Assembly (NCBI GenBank): GCA_937924855.1
Contig: CALEYQ010000057.1
Coordinates: forward strand, 1 to 64,000
Direction of reading: 5' to 3'
From: an uncultured Bacteroidota bacterium
GTDB lineage: Bacteria; Bacteroidota; Bacteroidia; JADZBD01
Length of the DNA stretch: 64,000 bases
The translations under genes and the position numbers were made by a program. The notes below the pieces were generated by a model. That model had not been told where the DNA came from and did no database searches. It saw only the letters and a program-made list of their open reading frames with translations. Positions within the stretch are counted from its first letter, which is position 1. The number at the start of each line of letters is the position of its first letter. This document shows positions 17,181 to 25,955 of this stretch, piece after piece.

Positions 17181-19142
17181 TTAAACTTTCATACCCATTA
17201 CCAAAATGTCATCAACCTGATCATATCCTTGCTTCCATTCCCGAAAATTTTTCTCCAGAATGTTTTTTTGCTCGGCCATGGGAAGTGTCCAGTGATCGAC
17301 CAGGAGTTTTTTGAAATTTCGCAACATGAATTTTTTCCCGTGCTTACCACCGAACTGGTCTGAGTACCCATCGGTGAACAGGTAAATACAATCGCCGTTT
17401 TGTAAATCCATTTCGTGACCCTGAAAGGTTTTTTCACGATCAATATATCCTCCGATGGTAAATTTATTGGCCGACAACTCAACCATTTTCCCATTGCGCA
17501 CAAGGTATAGGGGCCGAAATGCTCCTGAATACTGAATTTTCATCTTGTCAAGGTGAATGGCTGCCAGGGCTATGTCCATCCCGTCGGTGGTGGATTCAAA
17601 TCCTTTTTGATAAAGAGCCCTGTTTATTCCTGCATCCAGGGCTTTGAGGGCATTTTCAGGAGAAGTAACGTTTGCATCGCTTATGATCTGGTTCAGCAAC
17701 TGAACGCAAATTAAGCTCATAAAAGCCCCGGGAACCCCATGACCCGTACAATCGGCCGAAGCAACAATAAATACATTTCCAATGCGATGAAACCAGTAAA
17801 AATCTCCGCTTACGATATCCCTGGGCGAATAATAAACGAAATGATCGGGAATGCTTTTTTGAATGATGGACTGATCGGGCAAAATGGCTCTCTGAATACG
17901 AAGCGCATATTTAATGCTGTCTGTTATGTCTTTGTTTTTTCGTTCAATGATGAGGTTGCTTTCGGCCAGTTTTTCGCTGGTGATTTTCTTGTTTTTGTAA
18001 TTTGAGTAAAGAAGCATGGAAAGCGCCATTAAAACAACAAACACTATGGCTCCCCCAATCAGAAGGATTTTTTGCAACCCTAAACGAGCTTCCTGAGCCT
18101 GCAATTTTTCCTCCTGAACAGCGAGTTTTTGCTGTTGCATTTCAGACTCATACATGGCCTGCATTTCGGCAATTTTTTTGGTTGTGTTTTCGGTAAACAG
18201 AGAATCTTTTAAGCGAAGGTGTTTTTTTAAGTAATAAATAGATTTTTCCAAATTGCCCGACAACCTGTGTGCTTCGGCTCCTACCTCATAGGCATTCAGC
18301 ATAAAATCTTTGGCGTCAATATCCTCAGCAGCTTTGATCCCCCTTTCAGCGTACTTAACGGATAAGTCGGTTCTTTTTAAATCCATGTAAACTTCAGCAA
18401 TATTCATATTGGCACTTGCAATGCCTTTTTTTTCGCCGATTTCTTCTTTTATGGCCAGGGAACGGATATAAAATTCGAGGGCTTTTTCGGGAAATCCCTG
18501 TTCTATAAATACATTACCCATATTGTTCAGGGCATAACTCACTCCCCTGCGGTCCTTGATTTCTTCCCGCAATGCCAGCGCAATTTCAAAATAAACCATG
18601 GCTGAATCAAATACCTTGGTAAAGTAAAAGGAGTTCCCAATGTTGTTGTAAATATTGGCAACTATTCTCTTTTCCGGGATTACATCCCGGTAACTAAGGG
18701 CCCTCCTTAAAATTTTCAGGGCCATTTCTTCATTACGAAGTTTCTGATAAACAAATCCCACAGTGCCCAGGGCGTAACCGATCATGGCCGGATTGTTTTT
18801 TTCTTCGCCTATTTTCTGGGCATCCAGCGAAATTTTCAACGCCGACTCCAGGTTGGCCTGGGAAATATACACGGTGGCCTTACTGGAATAGGCTATAATC
18901 CTTAGCCATGGACTGTTTAATTTTTCGGCAAGTGCAACTTCCAGTTTGCAAAGGCTATCGGCATGTGCGGGATTTATGGTGGAGTATTCGGCAACCAGTT
19001 TCGAAAGCAGAACCACTTTGTCGGAGTCGCCTGCATTAACAAGCTTTCTTTCCAGTTCAGTAATTATAGGATTTTGGCCAAAACCATAGGACCACAAAAA
19101 AAATTGGCAAAGGAGGGCAAGACAAATCCCGGAATTCTTCAT
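17181..19142 (-). CDS. Membrane TPR-SpoIIE (PP2C-type) serine phosphatase
   Basis: A 653-residue protein. It has a signal peptide (to about residue 22) and TPR repeats through about residue 320 with NNIGNSFYFTKVFDSAMVYFEIAL and NNMGNVFIEQGFPEKALEFY-type units. These are followed by a coiled coil, a membrane segment at 358-380 and a second linker with DSIKYALRIQRAILP. The C-terminal SpoIIE domain has IVSGDFYWF, DCTGHGVPGAFMS, DGMDIAL and LFTDGYSDQFGG. The topology places the TPR sensor in the periplasm and the phosphatase in the cytoplasm. It is intact and shows what the interrupted gene at 1023-3038 should look like. It heads a run with an APC permease, a small peptide, the YPFSGPD lipoprotein and a MerR regulator. 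Confidence 0.88.
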   Translation of the reverse strand: MKNSGICLALLCQFFLWSYGFGQNPIITELERKLVNAGDSDKVVLLSKLVAEYSTINPAHADSLCKLEVALAEKLNSPWLRIIAYSSKATVYISQANLESALKISLDAQKIGEEKNNPAMIGYALGTVGFVYQKLRNEEMALKILRRALSYRDVIPEKRIVANIYNNIGNSFYFTKVFDSAMVYFEIALALREEIKDRRGVSYALNNMGNVFIEQGFPEKALEFYIRSLAIKEEIGEKKGIASANMNIAEVYMDLKRTDLSVKYAERGIKAAEDIDAKDFMLNAYEVGAEAHRLSGNLEKSIYYLKKHLRLKDSLFTENTTKKIAEMQAMYESEMQQQKLAVQEEKLQAQEARLGLQKILLIGGAIVFVVLMALSMLLYSNYKNKKITSEKLAESNLIIERKNKDITDSIKYALRIQRAILPDQSIIQKSIPDHFVYYSPRDIVSGDFYWFHRIGNVFIVASADCTGHGVPGAFMSLICVQLLNQIISDANVTSPENALKALDAGINRALYQKGFESTTDGMDIALAAIHLDKMKIQYSGAFRPLYLVRNGKMVELSANKFTIGGYIDREKTFQGHEMDLQNGDCIYLFTDGYSDQFGGKHGKKFMLRNFKKLLVDHWTLPMAEQKNILEKNFREWKQGYDQVDDILVMGMKV

Positions 19143-19181
19143 TCGAAATGTAAAGAAAGCAAAAAACCTTGGAATAAGTCT

Positions 19182-19532
19182 TTATTTAACCTTAACGGGA
19201 AGTGCCCCACCGAAAATTCCTGAGCCATCTAAAGCCTTGATATTCACCGGAATTCCTGAAGAGTAAATGCTGCTTCCGGAAACCTCCTTCAGGTTTATGG
19301 GCAGTGTTCCGTAAATGCTATATCCCCCCAATTCCTTCAGGTTTACATCCATGGTGCTGTTAACCAGGGTAACATTCATTGATCCGTCTGGATTTAGGAC
19401 AGGGCCATTCAGGTAATGCCCGGATTTTCCGGCATATGCGGTTTTAACCGGGAAGATGTTTTGAAAAGCAATAATGCCCAGAAAAAGGGCGATGGCCGTT
19501 AAAACGGCCTTAGTGTAGTTGTCGGCTTGCAT
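19182..19532 (-). CDS. Exported protein with tandem 16-17 residue repeats
   Basis: A 116-residue protein with a signal peptide or anchor (residues 8-34, ending AYA). After a short DGSMNVTLVN segment there are three imperfect repeats: VNLKELGGYSIYGTLP (63-78), INLKEVSGSSIYSSGIP (79-95) and VNIKALDGSGIFGGALP (96-112), closed by a partial VKVK. The unit alternates a short strand with a Gly/Ser turn, as in a small beta-solenoid or stacked hairpins. No function is known to me. It lies 39 bases upstream of the TPR-SpoIIE gene and 42 bases downstream of rocD. Confidence 0.65.
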   Translation of the reverse strand: MQADNYTKAVLTAIALFLGIIAFQNIFPVKTAYAGKSGHYLNGPVLNPDGSMNVTLVNSTMDVNLKELGGYSIYGTLPINLKEVSGSSIYSSGIPVNIKALDGSGIFGGALPVKVK

Positions 19533-19574
19533 ATATGTTTTTAGGGCAAACCGATCAATTTTAATGCCACCTGC

Positions 19575-20822
19575 TTACCTGAATTCTTTTATAACCGCTG
19601 AAATAACGGATAAAGCTTCACGGAGTTCACTTTCCGTAATCAAAAGGGGAGGGGCAAACCGGATGGTGTCGCCGTGCGTTGGTTTGGCCAGCAGTCCTTT
19701 CTCTTTGAGGGCAAGACATATTTCCCAGGCGGCATTTTTATTTTCATGAGAAATCACCAGGGCTCCCCAAAGGCCAAGGCTTCTTACTGTTTTTATCAGG
19801 TCTTTTCGGGAGTTTTTTATTTTTTCGAGTTCTTCCCCGAAAATTTTTCCGAGCCTGAAGGAATTTTGTATCAGGTCTTCTTCCTCCAGAACTTTTATAG
19901 ATTCCATAGCTACGGCACAGGCTAAAGGATTACCTCCGTAGGTGCTTCCGTGCTGCCCGGGTTTAATCGTAAGCATAATTTCATCGTCTGCCAAAACCGC
20001 AGCAACCGGCAACATGCCACCGGAAAGGGCTTTTCCCAAAATAAGGATGTCGGGTCGTACATTTTCATAATCGCAGGCCAGCCGTTTTCCAACCCGGCCA
20101 AGTCCGCTTTGAATTTCATCGGCGATAAATAAAACATTATAACGGGAGCAAATCTCACGGCAGGTTTTCAGGTAACCTTCATCAGGAATAATTACACCGG
20201 CTTCTCCCTGAACGGGTTCAACCAGAAAACCGGCCACATCCTGATTTATGGATAACACCTTCTCAAGCGCCGCGGCATCATTGTAAGGAATACGGATTAT
20301 CCCGGGGGTATAGGGTCCAAAACCTGTTCTTGATTCAGGATCGCCAGAAAGGGAAACAACGGTAATGGTGCGTCCGTGAAAATTCCCTTCACAACAAATA
20401 ATTACAGCTTTGTTTTCAGGAATCCCCTTTTTTTCATAACCCCAGCGACGGGCAAGTTTAACGGCGGTTTCAACCCCTTCGGCACCGGTATTCATGGGCA
20501 ATACTTTGTGGTATCCGAAGTATTCAGTGATAAAGCGGGCATACTCCCCGAGTTTATCGTTATAAAAGGCTCTTGATGTAAGTGTAATTTTTGCCGCCTG
20601 GTCGAAAAACACCTTCATGATCCGTGGATGGCAGTGTCCCTGATTAACGGCTGAATAGGCCGATAAAAAATCCATGTATTTTTTTCCTTCCGGATCCCAC
20701 ACATAAATGCCTTCGCCTCGTTCAATAACTACCGGAATGGGGTGGTAATTATGGGCACCGTATTTTTCTTCCAGGCTGATAGCTTCCCTGCTTGAAATGG
20801 CCTTCTTCATAAGAGTTTTCAT
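19575..20822 (-). CDS. rocD: Ornithine aminotransferase
   Basis: A class III PLP aminotransferase of 415 residues. It moves the delta-amino group of ornithine to 2-oxoglutarate, giving glutamate semialdehyde/P5C. Visible landmarks are NTGAEGVETAVKLARRW, GNFHGRT, IADEIQSGLGRVGK and the PLP lysine Lys264 in LILGKALSGGMLP. The early SRAFYNDKLGEYA and NYHPIPVVI blocks are typical of ornithine rather than acetylornithine aminotransferases. The start at ATG 20822 is preferred over upstream in-frame codons because a -7-like box (TACCTTTA) lies just before it. ATG 20810 is an alternative. The product feeds the P5C dehydrogenase encoded at 7949-9580. Confidence 0.92.
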   Translation of the reverse strand: MKTLMKKAISSREAISLEEKYGAHNYHPIPVVIERGEGIYVWDPEGKKYMDFLSAYSAVNQGHCHPRIMKVFFDQAAKITLTSRAFYNDKLGEYARFITEYFGYHKVLPMNTGAEGVETAVKLARRWGYEKKGIPENKAVIICCEGNFHGRTITVVSLSGDPESRTGFGPYTPGIIRIPYNDAAALEKVLSINQDVAGFLVEPVQGEAGVIIPDEGYLKTCREICSRYNVLFIADEIQSGLGRVGKRLACDYENVRPDILILGKALSGGMLPVAAVLADDEIMLTIKPGQHGSTYGGNPLACAVAMESIKVLEEEDLIQNSFRLGKIFGEELEKIKNSRKDLIKTVRSLGLWGALVISHENKNAAWEICLALKEKGLLAKPTHGDTIRFAPPLLITESELREALSVISAVIKEFR

Positions 20823-20828
20823 AGAATG

Positions 20829-20836
20829 TAAAGGTA
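20829..20836 (-). promoter_or_regulatory. -7-like box TACCTTTA before rocD
   Basis: The minus strand reads TACCTTTA, one mismatch from TAnnTTTG, six bases before the rocD ATG. A TTTG lies 16 bases further upstream, which is a little short of normal spacing. The call is weak. Confidence 0.35.
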
Positions 20837-20860
20837 CGAAAAAGGGCCCAAACAAAGAAT

Positions 20861-21412
20861 TCAGATGGTTTGCATCCGGTCGAATTCTTCACGCGTTATG
20901 ACCCAGTCTATTACCTCCTGCTCAAAATTAAAAGAACCGGGAATCAGTGTTTTTCTGCCCATATTCCTAAACCCTGCTTTTTCAAGAACGCGGTGCGGAG
21001 CCGGATTGGCTGCGTAGGGCATGCAACGCAATTTTTTCAGATGGAAATTTTTAAAATAAAAGGGTATAGATTTTCTGACAAATTCAGTTCCAATGCCTTT
21101 CTGCCGGCCATCGGTCTTCCATAAATGAAGGTGCATGGCTGCTTCATTACCAAAATCAATGGGATTGATGTTGGAATGGCCACAGGGAATGTTGTTCAGC
21201 CACCAGATAACACAATAGGCTTTTTTGTGTTCATAGGGGGATTGAATCTGCAACTCAAGGGTTTTTTTAAACTGATTTCGTTCGGGAAATAATTTCAAAT
21301 CTATTCCCATACCGGTTAAAAATTCCGGACTGGCAGAATACCAGTAGTCAAGCAGGAGCTCAATCTCGGCAGGACTTATTTCCCTTACTTCAATCTTAAG
21401 GGGATTTTCCAT
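20861..21412 (-). CDS. GNAT-family N-acetyltransferase
   Basis: A protein of about 183 residues starting at ATG 21412 (a GTG one codon earlier also opens the frame). The core GNAT motif A reads HLHLWKTDGRQKGIGTEFVRKSI, a Q/R-x-x-G-x-G/A acetyl-CoA loop, followed by LKKLRCMPYAANPAPHRVLEKAGF (motif B). This is the layout of RimJ/RimL-like acetyltransferases. The substrate is unknown. It begins immediately after the helicase stop codon (TAG then GTGATG) and sits 38 bases before rocD, so it probably shares the helicase transcript. Confidence 0.75.
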   Translation of the reverse strand: MENPLKIEVREISPAEIELLLDYWYSASPEFLTGMGIDLKLFPERNQFKKTLELQIQSPYEHKKAYCVIWWLNNIPCGHSNINPIDFGNEAAMHLHLWKTDGRQKGIGTEFVRKSIPFYFKNFHLKKLRCMPYAANPAPHRVLEKAGFRNMGRKTLIPGSFNFEQEVIDWVITREEFDRMQTI

Positions 21413-21415
21413 CAC

Positions 21416-22630
21416 CTATTTCTTTTTTCTTTTTTCGTTCTCAGCAATCAGCTTTTTCCAGTCTCCCTCTTCTCCGGTTTTTGTTTCCGATAAAGAGTCC
21501 AGTTCTTCCCTGCTTAAAGATATCCGCTGAATTTTTTTTCCGGTAAACTTTTCAATTTCCCCCATCAATGGTTTTTCCCCGGGCGAGCAAAAACTCAAGG
21601 CTTTTCCCCTTTTTGTTCCACGGCCTGTACGGCCAACCCGGTGCACATAAACGCGGGGATCGTCGGGGAGATCGTAATTAATAACCCAATCAATATCAGG
21701 GATGTCAATGCCCCGTGCACTTACATCCGTTGCCACCAGAATTTTTTCTTCACCTGATCGGAATTTTTTAAGATTAAAATTCCGGGTTTTTTGTTCCATA
21801 CCTCCATGTAGTCCAACGCAGGGGAAGTTTTTTCCCATCAGAAATTTCTGAACCCTCTCCACTCTTACCTTGGTTCGTGCGAAAATCAGAATTTTTTCTC
21901 CGGGATGGGATTCGAGGAATTTCTGAAGCACAAATCTTTTTTCATCCATTTCCGCAAACAGAAGCGCATGGTCGATATTGGCATTTACCGGATCGCGGGG
22001 CGAAACACTGATACGAATCGGATTTCGCACAATATCATAAGCCAGTTTTTTAATTTTTGGATTCAGTGTTGCTGAAAAAAACAGGGTTTGCCGGCGGCTT
22101 TTCAGCATGGGTAAAACAGCTTTTATGTCTTTGTAAAATCCCATGTCCAGCATACGGTCCGCCTCATCGAGGATAAGAATTTCAGCTCTGTGCAACAGAA
22201 GATTGCCGCGGTTTATCAGGTCGAACATTCGACCGGGGGTTGAGATTAGGACATCTACCCCCAGGTTTAATTTTTCTATCTGACGCTCTATTCCTGCACC
22301 GCCGAAAATTCCCAGGAATGATAAGGGTGTATATCTTCCAAGGGCGATGAAAACCGATTCCAGTTGCTTTCCAAGTTCGCGGGTGGGAACCATAATCAGG
22401 CATTTTACTCCACTTCCTCTTTTTTTTCCATGGCTTTTATGGAGCATGTTTAAGACCGGAAGAGCAAATGCTGCGGTTTTCCCGGTTCCGGTTTGGGCAA
22501 TGGCAAAAACATCTTCTCCCCGTAAAATGGGAGGAATGGCCCTGAATTGAATGTCGGTGGGTTTGACAAAGCCGGCCTCCTGAAGCCCCCTTTGAATTTC
22601 CGGGGAAAAGGGATAATCGATAAATTTCAT
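21416..22630 (-). CDS. DEAD-box ATP-dependent RNA helicase (RhlE-like)
   Basis: A 404-residue protein with the complete DEAD-box motif series: Q motif (GFVKPTDIQFRAIPP), AQTGTGKT (I), PTRELGKQ (Ia), STPGR (Ib), DEADRMLD (II), SAT (III), LIFARTK (IV), VATDVSARGIDIPD (V) and HRVGRTGRG (VI). The C-terminal tail is short and basic. RhlE-type enzymes remodel RNA in ribosome assembly or mRNA decay in the cytoplasm. The ATG overlaps the stop of the Kdo-transferase gene as ATGA, indicating coupled translation. The substrate is not defined by sequence. Confidence 0.93.
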   Translation of the reverse strand: MKFIDYPFSPEIQRGLQEAGFVKPTDIQFRAIPPILRGEDVFAIAQTGTGKTAAFALPVLNMLHKSHGKKRGSGVKCLIMVPTRELGKQLESVFIALGRYTPLSFLGIFGGAGIERQIEKLNLGVDVLISTPGRMFDLINRGNLLLHRAEILILDEADRMLDMGFYKDIKAVLPMLKSRRQTLFFSATLNPKIKKLAYDIVRNPIRISVSPRDPVNANIDHALLFAEMDEKRFVLQKFLESHPGEKILIFARTKVRVERVQKFLMGKNFPCVGLHGGMEQKTRNFNLKKFRSGEEKILVATDVSARGIDIPDIDWVINYDLPDDPRVYVHRVGRTGRGTKRGKALSFCSPGEKPLMGEIEKFTGKKIQRISLSREELDSLSETKTGEEGDWKKLIAENEKRKKK

Positions 22631-23904
22631 ACTTCAGTTTTTGCCGGTATTGTCCGGGTGTTATTAATTAGTGATAAAGCCAGCTGCAACGATTTCTCTG
22701 TTGCACCGGTGTTTTTTCTGACATATTCCGAGCCGATGAATCCGGCAATCTGTCTTAAAACCGGGTCTCGGGCAAGCCAGGAAAGCTTTTCAAAACCTTC
22801 TTTTGGCGTGTTCACTCCAAAGGCCCCGCCAAGGGTAATTAATTCTCCGGCCTCGGGAAATTTCCCGAAGGCAGGACCAAAAACCACCGGAATGCCATAG
22901 GCGGCAGGCTCCAGAATATTGTGGATACTCTTTCCAAATCCTCCGCCAATCCAGCAAAGGCTGCCGTAACGGTAAAGGAATGATAGTTTTCCTATGGTAT
23001 CTATAATCATAACCCGGGATGCGGGATCAGTTTCTTTTTCTGATCCGGAATACAAAACAGGCGAAAATGTGCCAAATGTCCTTTTCAGTAAATCTATTCT
23101 GGCAGGGTTGACATCGTGTGGAGCCAAAATAATTTTCCAATCTGCAGCGTGGCTGTTAAGAAATTTCAGAATTATGGCATCGTCGGGTTCCCAAGCCGAA
23201 CCTGCAACCAAAATTTTTTGGCCCTCAGAAAATTTCCGAATCTTATCATCTTCAAATGCCTGGCCGGCCACGGAACTAACACGGTCGAACCTCAGATCTC
23301 CGGTAATCTTTGAACTTACATTAATCGTTTTAAGCAGCAATTGAGATCTCTCATCCCGAACACCAATTTTAGAGAAAAAGCTCAGGGTTTTCCGGAACCC
23401 CTTTCCCCAGAATTTGAAAAAGGGTTGCCCGGAATGGAATACTCCACTGATAAGCAGCAGAGGAATTTTGTTTTTTGAGATTTCTCTCAAATGAAAATGC
23501 CAAAACTCATATTTTACAAATATTACCAGATCGGGTCTTAGAAATGAAACGGTCTTTGCAGCATTGCCGGGTGTGTCGAGGGGTAAATAAAAAACAAAAT
23601 GCGCCTTTTCATAGTTCTTTCTAACTTCAAAGCCACTGGGTGAAAAAAAGGAAAGTGCAACGGTATAAGCTCCCTCATTAAAAAACTTCTCAATAAGGGG
23701 CCTTCCCTGCTCAAATTCCCCCAGCGATGCGCAATGAAACCATATCAGTTTTTTTGTAGGGTCTTTTCTTTGTGCGAATTCCGATAATCGGGAAAAGGTA
23801 TTTTTCCTTCCCCGTATCCAAAGTCTTGCCTTTTCAGAGAAGAAGGAAGCAATAAAAATGCCGAACCGGTACACGTAAATTCCTGGAAGAAAGAAAAAAG
23901 ACAT
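22627..23904 (-). CDS. waaA: 3-deoxy-D-manno-octulosonic acid (Kdo) transferase
   Basis: A 425-residue GT30-family protein. It attaches Kdo to the lipid A precursor at the cytoplasmic face of the inner membrane. Visible features are a membrane anchor at the N-terminus, the acceptor-site block FHCASLGEFEQGRPLIE with its conserved Glu, LILLISG-like strands, the donor region AGSAWEPDD (usually GSTW.ED), and GGGFGKSIHNILEPAAYGIPVVFGP near residue 340. It is preceded by a barrel protein gene (six-base gap) and overlaps the helicase gene by four bases. Confidence 0.9.
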   Translation of the reverse strand: MSFFFLPGIYVYRFGIFIASFFSEKARLWIRGRKNTFSRLSEFAQRKDPTKKLIWFHCASLGEFEQGRPLIEKFFNEGAYTVALSFFSPSGFEVRKNYEKAHFVFYLPLDTPGNAAKTVSFLRPDLVIFVKYEFWHFHLREISKNKIPLLLISGVFHSGQPFFKFWGKGFRKTLSFFSKIGVRDERSQLLLKTINVSSKITGDLRFDRVSSVAGQAFEDDKIRKFSEGQKILVAGSAWEPDDAIILKFLNSHAADWKIILAPHDVNPARIDLLKRTFGTFSPVLYSGSEKETDPASRVMIIDTIGKLSFLYRYGSLCWIGGGFGKSIHNILEPAAYGIPVVFGPAFGKFPEAGELITLGGAFGVNTPKEGFEKLSWLARDPVLRQIAGFIGSEYVRKNTGATEKSLQLALSLINNTRTIPAKTEV

Positions 23905-23910
23905 CAGCGG

Positions 23911-24669
23911 CTAGTAGTAGTAGATATCTTTGGCGGTCTTCTTATACAAAGGAAGAATCCACCCGACACGAATTCCATGCAGCAGGTCAAGCCGTTTTGA
24001 ATTATCTCTTTCCATTGTATCAAAATTATAACTGCGTGCGCTCCGGGTAAAGCCCTGATAGAATTCAAGCCCTGCAAAAAAGTTAATCATTTTGTTTTCC
24101 GAAATATACATGTATCCAACATATTCGGAAATTACATAACCCATGGTTAAGCGGTCATATCCTTTTTTATATTCTTTCTGAAGTTGGGGAGAGCGGTTCC
24201 CGATGTCTTCAATTCTGATTTTATGAGCCATACCGCCCAGGCCTATTTTTGCCACAATTCCTGAATTGGGATTTCCCTTGCCAATGGGGAATAGCCGCCC
24301 GAAATTTAAAGTCCATGTGCCCCCCCGTTCAAAAAGTCTCACATCGGCAAATTGACCGTTCTGGTCAATGATAAAGCCCTCATTCCCGCCGGCCTTTATG
24401 CTGTCGAGAATTCCTTTCTCTTTTATTTTGTTACTGAAAAGATAAGTAGCGGAACCTCCGATGATCCATTGGCTTTCCAGTTTAAAATCCAGTCCCAATC
24501 CAACCGATGCATTTGGTCCAAACCGCTTAGCCATATCAGCCCCGGGTAACTGAGCTCCCAGTCCAATATGAATAAGCGGGACGTAAATGGAGGTGTCTTT
24601 TATGCCCTGGGCCCATACCAAAGAGCCTGAAAAAAGAAGAGCAAAAAAGGTGGTAATTGAGCGTTTCAT
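23911..24669 (-). CDS. Outer-membrane beta-barrel protein
   Basis: A 252-residue protein with a signal peptide (to AQ at residue 21) followed by repeated amphipathic strands such as ASVGLGLDFKLESQWIIGGSATYLF and GIVAKIGLGGMAHKIRI. The C-terminus is unusual: three consecutive tyrosines (IYYY). The function is unknown. It directly precedes waaA and is probably cotranscribed with it, so a link to lipopolysaccharide assembly or surface architecture is possible but is inference. A TATCTTTA sequence at 24677-24684 could be its -7 box. Confidence 0.65.
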   Translation of the reverse strand: MKRSITTFFALLFSGSLVWAQGIKDTSIYVPLIHIGLGAQLPGADMAKRFGPNASVGLGLDFKLESQWIIGGSATYLFSNKIKEKGILDSIKAGGNEGFIIDQNGQFADVRLFERGGTWTLNFGRLFPIGKGNPNSGIVAKIGLGGMAHKIRIEDIGNRSPQLQKEYKKGYDRLTMGYVISEYVGYMYISENKMINFFAGLEFYQGFTRSARSYNFDTMERDNSKRLDLLHGIRVGWILPLYKKTAKDIYYY

Positions 24670-24807
24670 GCTTCGCTAAAGATACGGATTTTCAGGGTAA
24701 ATGGGCATAAATGCAACGCAGAGAGCCCGTAATTATTGAGTAGTTTGGATAATTTCAGAAGATAATTTTTGACCCGTATTCCGTATATTCGCAGACATTT
24801 TTATCCC

Positions 24808-25944
24808 ATGGAAAAAGTTGTCCCCAAAATTCAGATGGTAGATCTGAAAACCCAGTACAAAAAAATAAAACCCGAGGTAGATAAAGCAGTTCAGGAGGTA
24901 ATAGACAGTGCCGCCTTTATTAATGGTCCTGCCGTAAAATCCTTTGCCGGTTCATTGCAGCAATATTTGGGGGTAAAACATGTAGTTCCCTGTGCGAACG
25001 GGACCGATGCTTTACAAATTGCCATGATGGCCCTCGACCTGAAGCCGGGCGATGAGGTTATTACGGCCAGTTTTACTTATGTGGCAACTGCCGAGGTGAT
25101 TGCCTTGCTGAAGTTAACCCCGGTTCTGGTAGATGTTCATCCCGGAACTTTTAATATTGACCCTGCTGCCGTGGAGGCGGCCATTACCCCGAAAACAAAA
25201 GCCATTGTTCCGGTACACCTGTTTGGTCAGTGTGCCGATATGGAATCTCTTTTGGAAATTGCCGGGAAGCATAACCTGTATATTATTGAAGACACCGCCC
25301 AGGCTATTGGTGCTGATTACAAATTTTCAAATGGAAAAGTCCAAAAAGCGGGAACCATGGGAACCATTGGTTGTACTTCGTTTTTTCCTTCAAAAAATCT
25401 GGGATGCTACGGTGATGGGGGTGCTATTTTTACCCACGACGATGCGCTGGCATCGCGCATCCGTATGATTGCCAATCACGGTCAGAGTGTTCAATATGTT
25501 CACGATGAAATCGGATGCAATAGCCGTCTCGATTCCATCCAGGCCGCTATCCTCGACATAAAATTAAAATACCTTGATCAGTACGCTGCTGCACGAAATA
25601 AAGCGGCTGAATTTTACGACCACGAATTTGCCCAAATTCCGGAGTTGAAAATTCCGGAACGCTTTTCGGGTTCTAACCATGTTTTTCATCAATATACTTT
25701 ACGGGTAACCAACGGCAAAAGAGATGATTTGAAAAAACATTTGGAAAGCCAGGGAATCCCCGCCATGATTTATTACCCCATTCCTTTGCATATGCAAAAA
25801 GCTTTTGCTTCCGACCGGTATAAGACCGGCGACTTTCCGGTTACGGAGCAATTGTGCAAGGAAGTTATTTCCCTTCCCATGCACACCGAACTCGATGCCG
25901 ATACCTTAAACCTGATTTCAGGAGCCGTAAAATCGTTTTTTTAA
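24808..25944 (+). CDS. DegT/DnrJ/EryC1/StrS-family sugar aminotransferase
   Basis: A 378-residue PLP enzyme starting at ATG 24808, where the usual N-terminus (QMVDLKTQYKKI) begins. Conserved blocks are CANGTDAL (62-69), HLFGQCADM (137-145), EDTAQAIGAD (161-170) and the PLP lysine Lys196 in FFPSKNLGCYGDGG. Family members transfer an amino group from glutamate to a nucleotide-linked 3- or 4-keto sugar for surface glycans. Which sugar cannot be told. It is followed 11 bases later by UDP-glucose dehydrogenase, which fits a role in making an amino-uronic or related sugar precursor. Confidence 0.88.
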   Translation: MEKVVPKIQMVDLKTQYKKIKPEVDKAVQEVIDSAAFINGPAVKSFAGSLQQYLGVKHVVPCANGTDALQIAMMALDLKPGDEVITASFTYVATAEVIALLKLTPVLVDVHPGTFNIDPAAVEAAITPKTKAIVPVHLFGQCADMESLLEIAGKHNLYIIEDTAQAIGADYKFSNGKVQKAGTMGTIGCTSFFPSKNLGCYGDGGAIFTHDDALASRIRMIANHGQSVQYVHDEIGCNSRLDSIQAAILDIKLKYLDQYAAARNKAAEFYDHEFAQIPELKIPERFSGSNHVFHQYTLRVTNGKRDDLKKHLESQGIPAMIYYPIPLHMQKAFASDRYKTGDFPVTEQLCKEVISLPMHTELDADTLNLISGAVKSFF

Positions 25945-25955
25945 TTTAGCCCTCT

